The notes under the pieces are model-generated. The model made no database searches. It was not told the DNA's origin and worked only from the letters and a program-made list of their open reading frames with translations. DNA of 26,381 nt from an uncultured Rikenella sp. (GTDB lineage Bacteria; Bacteroidota; Bacteroidia; Bacteroidales; Rikenellaceae), in NCBI GenBank assembly GCA_910577885.1, contig CAJTNK010000019.1, positions 1 to 26,381 on the forward strand, read 5' to 3'. The position numbers were made by a program, and so were the translations under genes. Of the stretch, positions 1-7,516 are shown piece after piece. Within the stretch, counting starts at the first letter, position 1. Every line of letters begins with the position of its first letter.

Positions 1-119
1 ATCGCAGATCGCGGTTTTCCAGCAGCAGTCCGGTTCGTCGGGTGGTGTCGGCCGCCCGCCTCTGCGAGGCGGCGGTGCAAGGAGAAAAGCGTGTGAGTCT
101 TAGTCGGAGAAGTTTTATC

Positions 120-330
120 GAGCCGCTCGCGATGCTTCGCATCGCCGGCCTTGTCGCCCAGGCCGCAAAGCGGCCTCAAGGGGTGTGGGCGACGGGCCGA
201 ACTTTCTCAGTTGATGGTTCGTAAGTGGGCTTGTAAGCTGAACAACTGCGACCCCTATGGGTCGCTCGGGCCGCCGCCTCCCCGCGCGGGGAGGCGACTT
301 GCGCGATCCTTCGATCGCGGTTTGTTGCGA
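120..330. repeat. Cluster of GC-rich perfect hairpins in non-coding DNA
   Basis: No convincing gene lies in roughly the first 360 bases. The stretch instead holds closely spaced short-loop hairpins. They include GCGATGC/GCATCGC (129-145), a nested stem of GTCGCCC/GGGCGAC around AGGCCGC/GCGGCCT (about 154-193), CGACCC/GGGTCG (249-264), CGCCTCCCC/GGGGAGGCG (277-298) and GCGATC/GATCGC (about 303-320). Another GC-rich hairpin lies at 52-75. The short ORFs crossing this DNA show no protein-like composition. The hairpins may be palindromic repeats inserted upstream of the orphan FISUMP fragment. Their function is unknown. Confidence 0.5.
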
Positions 331-366
331 ATCGCAGGTTTTCGGCTCTCACCCTGCAAAATACCT

Positions 367-570
367 GTGAACCCGGCCCCGGGCTTCCGCGACGCCGGGA
401 ACAATAACGGATACGGTAAGTTGTGGAGCGTCGGCACCTACGGGTTCGGCTGGTCGTCGGCCGAGGCCGATACCAATGCCCGCTTCCTGTACTTCAGTTG
501 CGACTGGATCCGTCCGGATGACAGCTACGGTCGTGCGGGCGGTCTTCCGTTGCGTTGCCTCCAGGAATAG
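367..570 (+). pseudogene. Orphan C-terminal fragment of a FISUMP-type surface protein
   Basis: The open frame ending at 570 encodes about 67 residues containing FRDAGNNNGYGKLWSVG, FGWSS, FLYFSC and RAGGLPLRCLQE. This is the typical closing segment of the Bacteroidota proteins carrying the Fibrobacter succinogenes major paralogous domain, which end in a pattern like YYWSS..A..LYF......R..G.PVRC(V/L)QE. There is no start codon, signal peptide or N-terminal domain in frame. Upstream DNA in the same frame (151-366) looks non-coding and hairpin-rich. The start given is simply where family resemblance begins. It is a gene remnant or possibly a silent donor cassette. The resemblance is from memory of the family and was not aligned. 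Confidence 0.6.
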
Positions 571-667
571 GGAAAAACAAAAAAAATCGCATTCCCCGAG
601 ATCCAAAACCGGGAGACGATGCGTCTTAAGAGTAGAAACAACCATCCAAAACACAATCACACATACC

Positions 668-1339
668 ATGAAACACACTTTGTTATGTACCCTGTTGCTC
701 GGCTTCGGATTGAGTTTCACGACTCCCGCCGTGCAGGCCTCGTCGGCTTCGGACACCACGGCCACCCCTGCGGCGACTGAACTCACGACCGAAGCGCCGG
801 CCGACACGCTCGCCCTGCCGACCGCTGTCGAACCAGCCACCGCCGCAACGAACGGTTCCGAAACCCGGTTGGAAAGCTTCATGGAGTCGCTCGACCAGCG
901 GCTGGAACAGGTCGAACAACGCCTCCAACGGATCGAAAACACCCCTTGGAATCAGGCCCCTTATTTCGATCCGGAGTACCTAATGGTCTTGTTGATTACC
1001 TTCATCAGCTGCACCACCTTCGTGCTGATCGTGTTCCTGATTCTGAAAGCCGTGTACCGCAAACGGAAAATGCGTTACGAACTAGAACGGTTCGCCATCG
1101 AACACGGCTACTACCCCGAGAACGCGGGATCCGGAGAGATGCCCTTGACCCGATTTCTGCGGCGGCTGTTGATCGTTGGGATCGTCGGTTTCGGCATCCT
1201 CGCCTGGGTCGGTTGCGTCAATCTGAGCTACATGTCCTTCTTCTCGATCCTGCTGCTCTGGGGGCTCATGGGCGGGGTCGGCTACGCCGTAGTCTATTTG
1301 TTCCGCCTGTACGTGCAGCGTCGTGAAGAAAACCGATAA
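668..1339 (+). CDS. DUF6249-like membrane protein
   Basis: A 223-residue protein with a predicted signal peptide (residues 1-24, ending near AVQA). An Ala/Thr-rich linker (25-65) and a short coiled coil (about 68-92, SLDQRLEQVEQRLQRIE) follow, then three membrane segments (about 105-127, 164-183 and 188-212). The segment RKRKMRYELERFAIEHGYYPE after the first helix is typical of the DUF6249 proteins that sit beside sigma factors in Bacteroidota. I chose ATG 668 because it begins the signal peptide. An upstream in-frame start at 476 would prepend unrelated low-complexity sequence running back through the FISUMP remnant. It overlaps the sigma factor gene by 17 bp, so the two are probably translationally coupled. 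The molecular function is unknown; a role linked to envelope sensing is inferred from context only. Confidence 0.8.
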   Translation: MKHTLLCTLLLGFGLSFTTPAVQASSASDTTATPAATELTTEAPADTLALPTAVEPATAATNGSETRLESFMESLDQRLEQVEQRLQRIENTPWNQAPYFDPEYLMVLLITFISCTTFVLIVFLILKAVYRKRKMRYELERFAIEHGYYPENAGSGEMPLTRFLRRLLIVGIVGFGILAWVGCVNLSYMSFFSILLLWGLMGGVGYAVVYLFRLYVQRREENR

Positions 1340-1868
1340 CGACAGTCGACACGACACCCTCGGCGAACTGTGGCTCGTACGGCGCATCAAACGAACCGGC
1401 GACCGAGAGGCCTTCGGGAGGCTGGTGGAACACTACCAGTCTCCCCTGCGGCGTTACCTGACCCACCTGACCGGCGGAGACCGATTCCGGGCCGACGACC
1501 TCGCCCAAGAAGCCTTCATCAAGGCATTCACCTCGATCCGCCAGTTCTCGGGCCTCGGCTCGTTCCGCGCGTGGCTCTTCCGGATCGCCTATCGCACGTT
1601 CCTCGACAGCCGGCGGTCGATCCACCCCACGGTGGAGATCGAAAAAACGGACCCGCCGGACGAAATTCGGACAGAAATCGCTATCTTGCAGAGTGCTTTG
1701 GCCTGCCTGGACGACACGGAACGAAACGTCATCCTGCTGTCGGCGGTCGAACAACTGTCGCACAGCCAGATCGCACACGTCGCCAGCCTGCCTTTGGGGA
1801 CCGTCAAAAGCACCCTCGCGCGAGCGAAAACCAAACTCAGAGCCCACCTGAAAAACGAAGAGCTATGA
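1323..1868 (+). CDS. ECF-type RNA polymerase sigma factor
   Basis: A 181-residue protein with the two-domain layout of extracytoplasmic-function sigma-70 factors. Region 2 covers about residues 25-95, with DLAQEAFIKAF and SFRAWLFRIAYRTFLD for core binding and -10 recognition. Region 4 covers about 120-176, with LDDTERNVILLSAVEQLSHSQIAHVASLPLGTVKSTLARAKTKL as the helix-turn-helix for -35 binding. The start is GTG, embedded 17 bp inside the preceding gene, and the stop overlaps the next gene as ATGA. Coupling to the following short membrane protein suggests a sigma/anti-sigma pair. The regulated promoters cannot be seen from here. Family assignment is firm; the subgroup is not determined. Confidence 0.93.
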   Translation: MKKTDNDSRHDTLGELWLVRRIKRTGDREAFGRLVEHYQSPLRRYLTHLTGGDRFRADDLAQEAFIKAFTSIRQFSGLGSFRAWLFRIAYRTFLDSRRSIHPTVEIEKTDPPDEIRTEIAILQSALACLDDTERNVILLSAVEQLSHSQIAHVASLPLGTVKSTLARAKTKLRAHLKNEEL

Positions 1869-2233
1869 CACGCAATCACATCGAGTCGAACGATCCACTG
1901 GATCGATTGTTCTCCGCGGCACGGGAGGAACCGGTGGCCGACAACGGGTTTTCGCGACGCGTGGCGGAGCGGCTCGAACCGCTGCCGCCGTCGAAAAACC
2001 TCTACCGGGTGCCGACTTTTGCGACGGCCCTGGCCTCGGTGCTGCTGTGGGGGACCTTGATGCTGTCGGGGTTCGACTTCGGCCAGCTGCTGCACCGGAC
2101 GGCAGGAGAGAGCTCCCAGAACCGAGAGGAGGCAACGCGAAGCGGCGGTCTGCGGCTCTTGCCCCAGGCTTGGACCCTGTCGCACACCTCCTCCACGAAC
2201 CTTACCCATACCCAAGAAGATGCGAATCATTAA
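1865..2233 (+). CDS. Putative anti-sigma factor, single-pass membrane protein
   Basis: A 122-residue protein whose ATG overlaps the sigma factor stop (ATGA). The N-terminal 48 residues are polar and helical (DPLDRLFSAAREEP, FSRRVAERLEPLPP). One membrane helix follows at about 50-70 (TFATALASVLLWGTLMLSGF) and then a polar C-terminal tail. No zinc-binding HxxxCxxC motif is present. The layout (cytosolic N-terminal segment, one helix, short tail) and position directly after an ECF sigma gene fit the small anti-sigma-like proteins of Bacteroidota. That role is inferred from gene order and is not shown by a recognised domain. The 3' end overlaps the next gene by 14 bp. Confidence 0.6.
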   Translation: MTRNHIESNDPLDRLFSAAREEPVADNGFSRRVAERLEPLPPSKNLYRVPTFATALASVLLWGTLMLSGFDFGQLLHRTAGESSQNREEATRSGGLRLLPQAWTLSHTSSTNLTHTQEDANH

Positions 2234-3674
2234 AACCTTACTGACCGGGATAGCTGCGATGGCGGCTATCCCGGTTTTTGCACAGCGTTCCGCAACGATC
2301 GTTGCCGGACAAGTCGTCAACCGCACAGCCGATGCTCCGGCTGTGATGACTTGGAATCTCTGCGATCCGATCGTCGACGGCCGGATGGGCACACGACTGG
2401 CCGAGGACGGGACTTTCCGGTTCGAAACCGACGGCATCACCCGGTTTCATAACGCCACACTCAAATACGGTAAATTCATCAACTTCTTCGTCGCCCCGGG
2501 CGATTCCGTCCACCTGCTCATCGACGCCGCCAAACTGAAAGACGGAGCCTCGGACGCCGTTCGTTTCGGCGGGGCGCATGCTGCAGAGAATGCCCAGTTG
2601 GATGCCGTCTCGGATTACCTCATCGAACGCCTGTACAGCTATCCCGAACCGCTCGACAAGAACGGGACGCCGGCGGCGGTCGTCGCTCAGATCAAAAAGC
2701 GCACGGAGCAGACGACCGACTCGCTGGAGGTTTATGTGCAGCGGAAAGGTATTGCGCTGACCCCGGCTGTACGGGATTTCGTGCAGCGGGATATGATTTT
2801 TACGTTGGCCAACCAGTTGCTCGACTATCGCAGGGAGGATCCGGAGGCGCGAATGGCACTGTTCGGCGATCCGATCTTCGGAATACACGACACCTTGAAT
2901 CTCAACACCATGATGTTTCCGTACCACCTGAGCGTTTATGCCAACCAGTGCGTCGACACCGATACGACTGTTCATACGGTTTGGCGGGCTGGAAAGTATG
3001 CGGAGGCGGCACGAAAAATACTTCGAGTGCTGAGCCGGGAGCCGGCTACGGTGTGTCGCGACGTGATGGTATGGGGGTGGATGAACCCATTCGCCGAAGA
3101 GTTTCCGGCTCTGTGCGACTCGGTGCCGGAGCTACGGACAGCGTTCGTCGACGGGTCGCTCTACGAGCGGCTCGAAACGTCCTGCCGTAAAATGTCCGAG
3201 GCGCCGTCGTTTCCGGACACGCCGATCCGGGGCATTGCCTATCTGAATGCGGACAGCTCGGTAACGGAGGTGCCCGAGGGGGATATATTCGCCTACCTGG
3301 CTGCGAAATATCCGGGAAAGGTGCTTTATATCGATGTCTATGCCACCTGGTGCGGTCCTTGCCGGGCCGAACTGAAAGAGGCGCCGGAGCTCCATAAACT
3401 GATGCAGGGCAAGGATGTGGTATTCGTGAATCTCTGCCTCGGCTCGGACCGGGCGGCGTGGAACAAGCTGATCGGACAGCTGCGACTGGAGGGCGAGAAT
3501 TACTGGTTCGACACGGATGCCACCAACCTCTTCCTATCGACTTACCAGTTGCCGGGCTACCCGACTTATATCCTCGTAAGACGCGACGGGCGCATCGCGA
3601 CGCTCCAAGCGGGCAGACCCTCGGACCTCGAATACACCATCCGGGAGATCACTGAACTCCTCCTGACTGACTAA
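2220..3674 (+). CDS. Secreted TlpA-like thioredoxin-fold protein
   Basis: A 484-residue protein with a signal peptide (residues 1-21, ending in VFAQ). A long N-terminal region resembles the DUF4369-type beta domain often fused to these proteins, and a helical middle section follows. The C-terminal thioredoxin domain (about 350-484) has the redox motif WCGPC (377-381) in LYIDVYATWCGPCRAELKEA and a cis-proline loop at LPGYPTYI. Proteins of this kind are periplasmic thiol-disulfide oxidoreductases; the substrate is unknown. It is the last gene of the operon begun by the DUF6249 gene. Its 14-bp overlap with the putative anti-sigma gene suggests its product belongs to the envelope response controlled by the sigma factor. 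That link is inference. Confidence 0.88.
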   Translation: MRIIKTLLTGIAAMAAIPVFAQRSATIVAGQVVNRTADAPAVMTWNLCDPIVDGRMGTRLAEDGTFRFETDGITRFHNATLKYGKFINFFVAPGDSVHLLIDAAKLKDGASDAVRFGGAHAAENAQLDAVSDYLIERLYSYPEPLDKNGTPAAVVAQIKKRTEQTTDSLEVYVQRKGIALTPAVRDFVQRDMIFTLANQLLDYRREDPEARMALFGDPIFGIHDTLNLNTMMFPYHLSVYANQCVDTDTTVHTVWRAGKYAEAARKILRVLSREPATVCRDVMVWGWMNPFAEEFPALCDSVPELRTAFVDGSLYERLETSCRKMSEAPSFPDTPIRGIAYLNADSSVTEVPEGDIFAYLAAKYPGKVLYIDVYATWCGPCRAELKEAPELHKLMQGKDVVFVNLCLGSDRAAWNKLIGQLRLEGENYWFDTDATNLFLSTYQLPGYPTYILVRRDGRIATLQAGRPSDLEYTIREITELLLTD

Positions 3675-3712
3675 ACCGTTCGGTTTTTTATAACCAATCC
3701 TTGGCTACGAGC

Positions 3713-3969
3713 GGGAACCGTCCCTTTTCTGAAGAAAAGGGACCCAAAAGACTTTCAGCTAGCATACGCTACGCCTTAGGCTCCGCAGTCCTCAGGTTGT
3801 GGGTGGGGCGTTCGGCGAGGCGCGTAATGCGTAAATTACCTTAGCGCGCCCCCGCCAAACGTCCCCACCCAAAGACCGGGCTGACACGGCCAAAGCATCC
3901 CGTAGGGATGCGTTCTAAAGTTTTTCTGGTTCTCTTTGTTCACAAAGAGAACAGTACCCTCCTGTCGCT
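3713..3969 (+). repeat. Dispersed hairpin-rich repeat, copy A
   Basis: About 257 bp between the convergent ends of the TlpA-like gene and dnaJ. It contains, in order, a hairpin GTCCCTTTTC/GAAAAGGGAC (3720-3743), a long arm pair (3800-3824 with 3845-3871, TGGGTGGGG against CCCCACCCA), GCATCCC/GGGATGC (about 3895-3911) and GTTCTCTTTG/CAAAGAGAAC (about 3929-3952). It ends in AGTACCCTCC. A second copy in inverse orientation lies at 7129-7454 and a third starts at the right window edge. It is not coding. Terminal similarity (GGAGGGTACTGT at one end of the other copies, ACAGTACCCTCC at the other end) suggests a short terminal-inverted-repeat element with no transposase of its own. Confidence 0.8.
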
Positions 3970-4002
3970 AATGAATGGTTATCAAAAAAAACGAACGATT
4001 TA

Positions 4003-5190
4003 TTAGTACATGAAGTAGTTCCGCATGCGTTCGAAGAGGTTTCGGGCCTTTCCGGCACCCCCGCCGGCATTGGGTTGCGCCTTGGGTTTGAAGTTCTCCG
4101 ACGTGCGGAGCTTTTCGAGTGCCTCTTTTTCGGCCGGCGACACATGCGCCGGCACATGGATATCCACCACCGCCAACAAATCCCCCGTCCCGTATCCGTT
4201 CACGTCCGGAATCCCTTTGCCGCGGAGCCGCAGCACCCGTCCGGCCACCGTTCCCGGTTCGATTTTGATGCGCGCCTTGCCGTCGACCGTCGGAATCTCG
4301 ACCGACGCCCCGAGAATGGCATCCGCCACATTGAGCTGCAGGTTGTATATCAAGTCGTTGCCCTCTCGCGTGAGTTCCGCATGGGGTTCCTCTTCGATCA
4401 CCACCAACAGATCGCCATTGATCCCCCCCTGCCGAGCCGCATTCCCCTTGCCGGCCACCGAAAGCTGCATCCCCTCTCCCACACCGGCCGGAATATGGAT
4501 CTCCACGACCTCTTCCCCCTTCACCGTCCCCTGCCCGTGGCACTTCGAACAAGGGGTCGTAATCACCTTCCCGGTCCCGCCACAGGTCGGACAAGCGGCC
4601 GTGGTCTGCGTCCGTCCGAAAAACGTATTGACCACCTGCACCACATGCCCCGAACCGCCGCACGTCGAACAGGTCGAGTACGAGTCGCTGTCCTTGGCCC
4701 CCGTTCCGCCACACTGGTCGCAAGCGATCTCCTTTTTGATCTTGAGTTTTTTGGTCGTTCCCTTGACGATTTCGGCCAGCGTCAACTTGACCTTCACCCG
4801 CAGGTCGCTGCCCCGGTTCACCGCCTTGGCACCGCCCGAGCCGAACCCGCCGAAGCGTCCGCCACCGAAAATATCGCCGAACCGCGAGAAGATATCCTCC
4901 ATCGAGAACCCGCCGTACTCGCCGCCGAAGCCGCCGTATCCTCCGGCTCCGCCCGCAGCACCGCCCATACCGGCATGTCCGAACTGGTCGTACCGAGCCT
5001 TCTTGTCCGGATTGCTCAACACGTCGTAAGCCTCGGCCGCCTCCTTGAACTTCTCCTCGGCGTTCTTATCGCCGGGGTTCTTGTCCGGGTGAAACTGTAT
5101 GGCGGCTTTGCGATACGCTTTTTTGATTTCGTCGGCCGTGGCGTCACGCTTCACGCCCAGCACTTCGTAATAATCTCTCTTTTCTGCCAT
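4003..5190 (-). CDS. dnaJ: Chaperone protein DnaJ (Hsp40)
   Basis: A 395-residue type I J-protein that stimulates DnaK ATP hydrolysis and delivers unfolded substrates to it. The J domain covers residues 1-70 with the HPD signature at 34-36. A Gly/Phe-rich linker (about 72-120) follows. The zinc-finger domain has four CxxCxGxG motifs, CDQCGGTG (157-164), CSTCGGSG (174-181), CPTCGGTG (200-207) and CSKCHGQG (214-221). The C-terminal substrate-binding and dimerisation region completes the protein, whose length is normal for the family. It lies 81 bp downstream of grpE on the same strand, a common co-chaperone pairing. dnaK is not in the window. ATG at 5190 gives the canonical N-terminus (KRDYYEVLGV). 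Confidence 0.97.
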   Translation of the reverse strand: MAEKRDYYEVLGVKRDATADEIKKAYRKAAIQFHPDKNPGDKNAEEKFKEAAEAYDVLSNPDKKARYDQFGHAGMGGAAGGAGGYGGFGGEYGGFSMEDIFSRFGDIFGGGRFGGFGSGGAKAVNRGSDLRVKVKLTLAEIVKGTTKKLKIKKEIACDQCGGTGAKDSDSYSTCSTCGGSGHVVQVVNTFFGRTQTTAACPTCGGTGKVITTPCSKCHGQGTVKGEEVVEIHIPAGVGEGMQLSVAGKGNAARQGGINGDLLVVIEEEPHAELTREGNDLIYNLQLNVADAILGASVEIPTVDGKARIKIEPGTVAGRVLRLRGKGIPDVNGYGTGDLLAVVDIHVPAHVSPAEKEALEKLRTSENFKPKAQPNAGGGAGKARNLFERMRNYFMY

Positions 5191-5271
5191 TCTCCTACGT
5201 TACCTGGTATGAATAATTCTCGCTGTTCGTCACCGAAACCGAGGGTGCGGCCCTACGCCCCCCCTCTCTCT

Positions 5272-5853
5272 CTACTCGCCGACAACCACCTTGGCGAACC
5301 GAATCACTTTGTCCTTGAGGAGGTAGCCGGTCTGGACCACGTCGATCACGGTTCCCTTCCGTTCGGCCTCCGGAACCGGGACTTTGGCCACCGCGTCGTG
5401 GAAATCCACGTCCAGCGTTTTGCCCATCGCCTCGATCGGGGTCACCCCCTTCGATTTGAGGATGTCGAGGAACTTCTGGTAGATCAGCCGAATGCCCTCG
5501 CACTCCGCCGCCACGTGTTCCTTGCCCTCCAACGCCGCAATGGCCCGTTCGAAGTCGTCCACCACCGGAATGATCGCACGGATCATCTCCTCGCCGCCGC
5601 TGGCCACCAAGTCCATCTTCTCTTTGAGGGTCCGTTTGCGGAAGTTGTCGAACTCGGCCGACAAACGCACGTATTTGTCCTGCCACTCGCGACACGCCTC
5701 TGCCATTTTGTCGCTTTCGGCCGACGCTTCGGCATCCTGCGGCTCCTGGTCCGATGTCAGGGTGTCAGTATCGATCGTCGGTTCCGGCACGGCGTTGTCC
5801 AACGAATGGTTGTCAAATTCCTGGTTCTCTGAATTTTCCATTTGATTCTCCAT
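5272..5853 (-). CDS. grpE: Nucleotide exchange factor GrpE
   Basis: A 193-residue protein that promotes ADP release from DnaK. An acidic, low-complexity N-terminus (1-50) is followed by a long helix and coiled coil (about 50-105, with WQDKYVRLSAEFDNFRKRTLKEK). The C-terminal beta domain contains the GrpE signature region FHDAVAKVPV and GTVIDVVQTGYLLKDKVIRFAKVVVGE. Two in-frame ATGs (5853 and 5841) precede the acidic region, and I kept the first. It sits 52 bp downstream of the glycosyltransferase gene and 81 bp upstream of dnaJ, so all three may share a transcript. No clear heat-shock operator was recognised upstream. Confidence 0.95.
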   Translation of the reverse strand: MENQMENSENQEFDNHSLDNAVPEPTIDTDTLTSDQEPQDAEASAESDKMAEACREWQDKYVRLSAEFDNFRKRTLKEKMDLVASGGEEMIRAIIPVVDDFERAIAALEGKEHVAAECEGIRLIYQKFLDILKSKGVTPIEAMGKTLDVDFHDAVAKVPVPEAERKGTVIDVVQTGYLLKDKVIRFAKVVVGE

Positions 5854-5905
5854 AACTCTTGCCTATTATTCCGGTTGGAATGGTCAAATAGCGTACCAAT
5901 TTTCG

Positions 5906-7066
5906 CTACCCCCGCCCCTCCTCCGCCACCGAACCGCCGAACACCGATCGCAGGATCTCCATCTGTCGCTCCGGGTTGAACTTCTCGTCCACGGCCCGGT
6001 AACACGCCTCGCGCGTGGCGCTGCGCTGCTCCGCCGAGGCCGACAGCCACGGCGCAATCGCCCCCGCCAGCGCCCCCGCATCGCCCTCCGCAAAGAGGCT
6101 CCCGGTCCGTCCCGGTTCGATGGCCTCGTACTCGGGCCCCTGCCGATTGCCGTTGTCGTGCGTCACGACGGGCGTGCCGAACGTCAGGGCGTGAATCGCC
6201 GTCAACCCCACGTTCCCCGGGCTGACGCATGCCGCGCTGTGGTACAGGAACGTCCCGATAATATGGTCGTCGTAGGTCTCGCCGTAGAACCAAACCCGAT
6301 CGGCCAGCCCCCGTTCCTCGACCTGTCGTTCGAGCTGCTGGCGCGCGGGACCGTCGCCAACGATCGCCAGGTTACACGGTTGCCCCTCCCGGTCGAGCCG
6401 CTCGAGGGCCTCCAACAACAGGTCGAGCCGTTTGGAAGCGGTCAGCCGACCGACAAAAACCAACAACGGGAGGTCGTTGGCAAAGTAGTTCCGGATGAAT
6501 CCCCGGTCGCCGATCCGCTCCCGAATGGCCGCCTGTTTTTCGTAGTCCAACGAGTTGTATATCACCGTCATCCGATCGGCCGGAAACCCCCGTTCGAGCA
6601 ACAGCCCGTAGGCCCGTTCGCCGTAGAGCAGCAACCGTCCGGCCAACCGCAGGTACCACATATTCTTGCGCAGCTTCCACCCGCGTTCGTCGCCGTGGAG
6701 CCCGTGCGCCCAAAGATACACCGGCCGCCCCAAAACCCGGGCCCACAACGCGATCAACCAGTTGGAGCGAATCCCCGGATTGCCGGTCAGAATATAAGCG
6801 TCGTACCGCGGTCCGCCAAAAGCCCGCCCCAAAGCCCCCCGCTGCCAAACCAGCTTCCCGCCCCGCCGGTAGACATTATGCAGATACCCCCGAAAACCGC
6901 CCAAACTCCGCAAATCCATCAACGCGATCCCCCCGGTCGACTCCTCGCCGGCCGCAAACTCGAACTCCACTCCACTCCCATCCGCCGCTGCCTCTTCGTC
7001 CATCCGCCGGTAGATCCCGGCCCGATACAACGGCGCAATATTAAATAAACACAAAATTCGTTTCAT
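5906..7066 (-). CDS. Glycosyltransferase family 4 protein
   Basis: A 386-residue GT-B fold enzyme. The N-terminal Rossmann half begins MKRILCLFNIAPLYRAGIYRR. The C-terminal half has the donor-binding features LLVFVGRLTASKRLDLLLEA (about 199-218) and IVGDGPARQQLE, then SPGNVGLTAIHALTFGTPVV followed by EAIEPGRTGSLF. The usual GT4 E-x7-E pair is replaced in the SPGNVGLTAIHA segment, which matches my recollection of a Bacteroidota subfamily in polysaccharide loci. It probably transfers a nucleotide-activated sugar onto a lipid-linked or surface glycan; acceptor and sugar are not inferable. It stands alone, without other glycan genes nearby, directly upstream of grpE. Confidence 0.85.
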   Translation of the reverse strand: MKRILCLFNIAPLYRAGIYRRMDEEAAADGSGVEFEFAAGEESTGGIALMDLRSLGGFRGYLHNVYRRGGKLVWQRGALGRAFGGPRYDAYILTGNPGIRSNWLIALWARVLGRPVYLWAHGLHGDERGWKLRKNMWYLRLAGRLLLYGERAYGLLLERGFPADRMTVIYNSLDYEKQAAIRERIGDRGFIRNYFANDLPLLVFVGRLTASKRLDLLLEALERLDREGQPCNLAIVGDGPARQQLERQVEERGLADRVWFYGETYDDHIIGTFLYHSAACVSPGNVGLTAIHALTFGTPVVTHDNGNRQGPEYEAIEPGRTGSLFAEGDAGALAGAIAPWLSASAEQRSATREACYRAVDEKFNPERQMEILRSVFGGSVAEEGRG

Positions 7067-7128
7067 CGTCTGTCTTTGTTACTCGTCTTACTTTCTGCAA
7101 TTTGAAAACCGTGTTTGGCTACCGTACG

Positions 7129-7454
7129 GAACTGTTCTTTTTGTGAACAACCGACGCTGCCAGCGAACCCAGAGACCGCTTGCGGGCTATGGTGAGCGGC
7201 GAGGAGGAAAACAAGCGCAGCGCAGTTAGCAAGAACCAAAAAAACTTTAGAGCGCATCCCGCTGGGATGCTTTGGCCGTGTCAGCCTGTGTTTGGGTGGG
7301 GCTTTCCGGCGTGGCGCGATTGGGCTGTAATTACCTTACGCGCCCGCCGAGAAAGCCCCACCCACAACCTGAGGACTGCGGAGCCTAAGGCGTAGCGTAT
7401 GCTATCTGAAAGTTCTTTGGGTCCCTTTCTTTCAAGAAAGGGACAGTACCCTCC
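7129..7454 (-). repeat. Dispersed hairpin-rich repeat, copy B (inverted)
   Basis: The reverse complement of this stretch matches copy A across most of its length. Shared parts are the terminal GGAGGGTACTGT, the GGGAC hairpin, the block around AGCATACGCTACGCCTTAGG, the TGGGTGGGG arms and the GCATCCC/GGGATGC hairpin. Arms are at about 7293-7318 and 7339-7364. The last hairpin of copy A is interrupted here by about 60 bp of unrelated DNA between the TTGTGAACAA-like part and the AACTTTAG block. It occupies most of the gap between the glycosyltransferase start and the metH stop. The long stem keeps its pairing while its sequence differs from copy A. Confidence 0.8.
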
Positions 7455-7516
7455 AGCACAAAGAACGTTTGCAGACTTGCCGAAGTAAAGCGCGGAAGAG
7501 TGAACAGGGTATGACA

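Noticed and set aside
476..1339. A 287-residue version of the DUF6249 protein starting at 476
   Set aside because: The extra N-terminus is read out of frame through the FISUMP remnant and would bury a clear signal peptide that starts at 668.
4075..5832. A 585-residue + strand open frame opposite dnaJ and grpE
   Set aside because: It is antisense to two clear chaperone genes, with skewed composition and no motifs.
6158..7048. A 296-residue + strand open frame opposite the glycosyltransferase
   Set aside because: Pro/Gln/Arg-rich antisense shadow of a well-supported GT4 gene.
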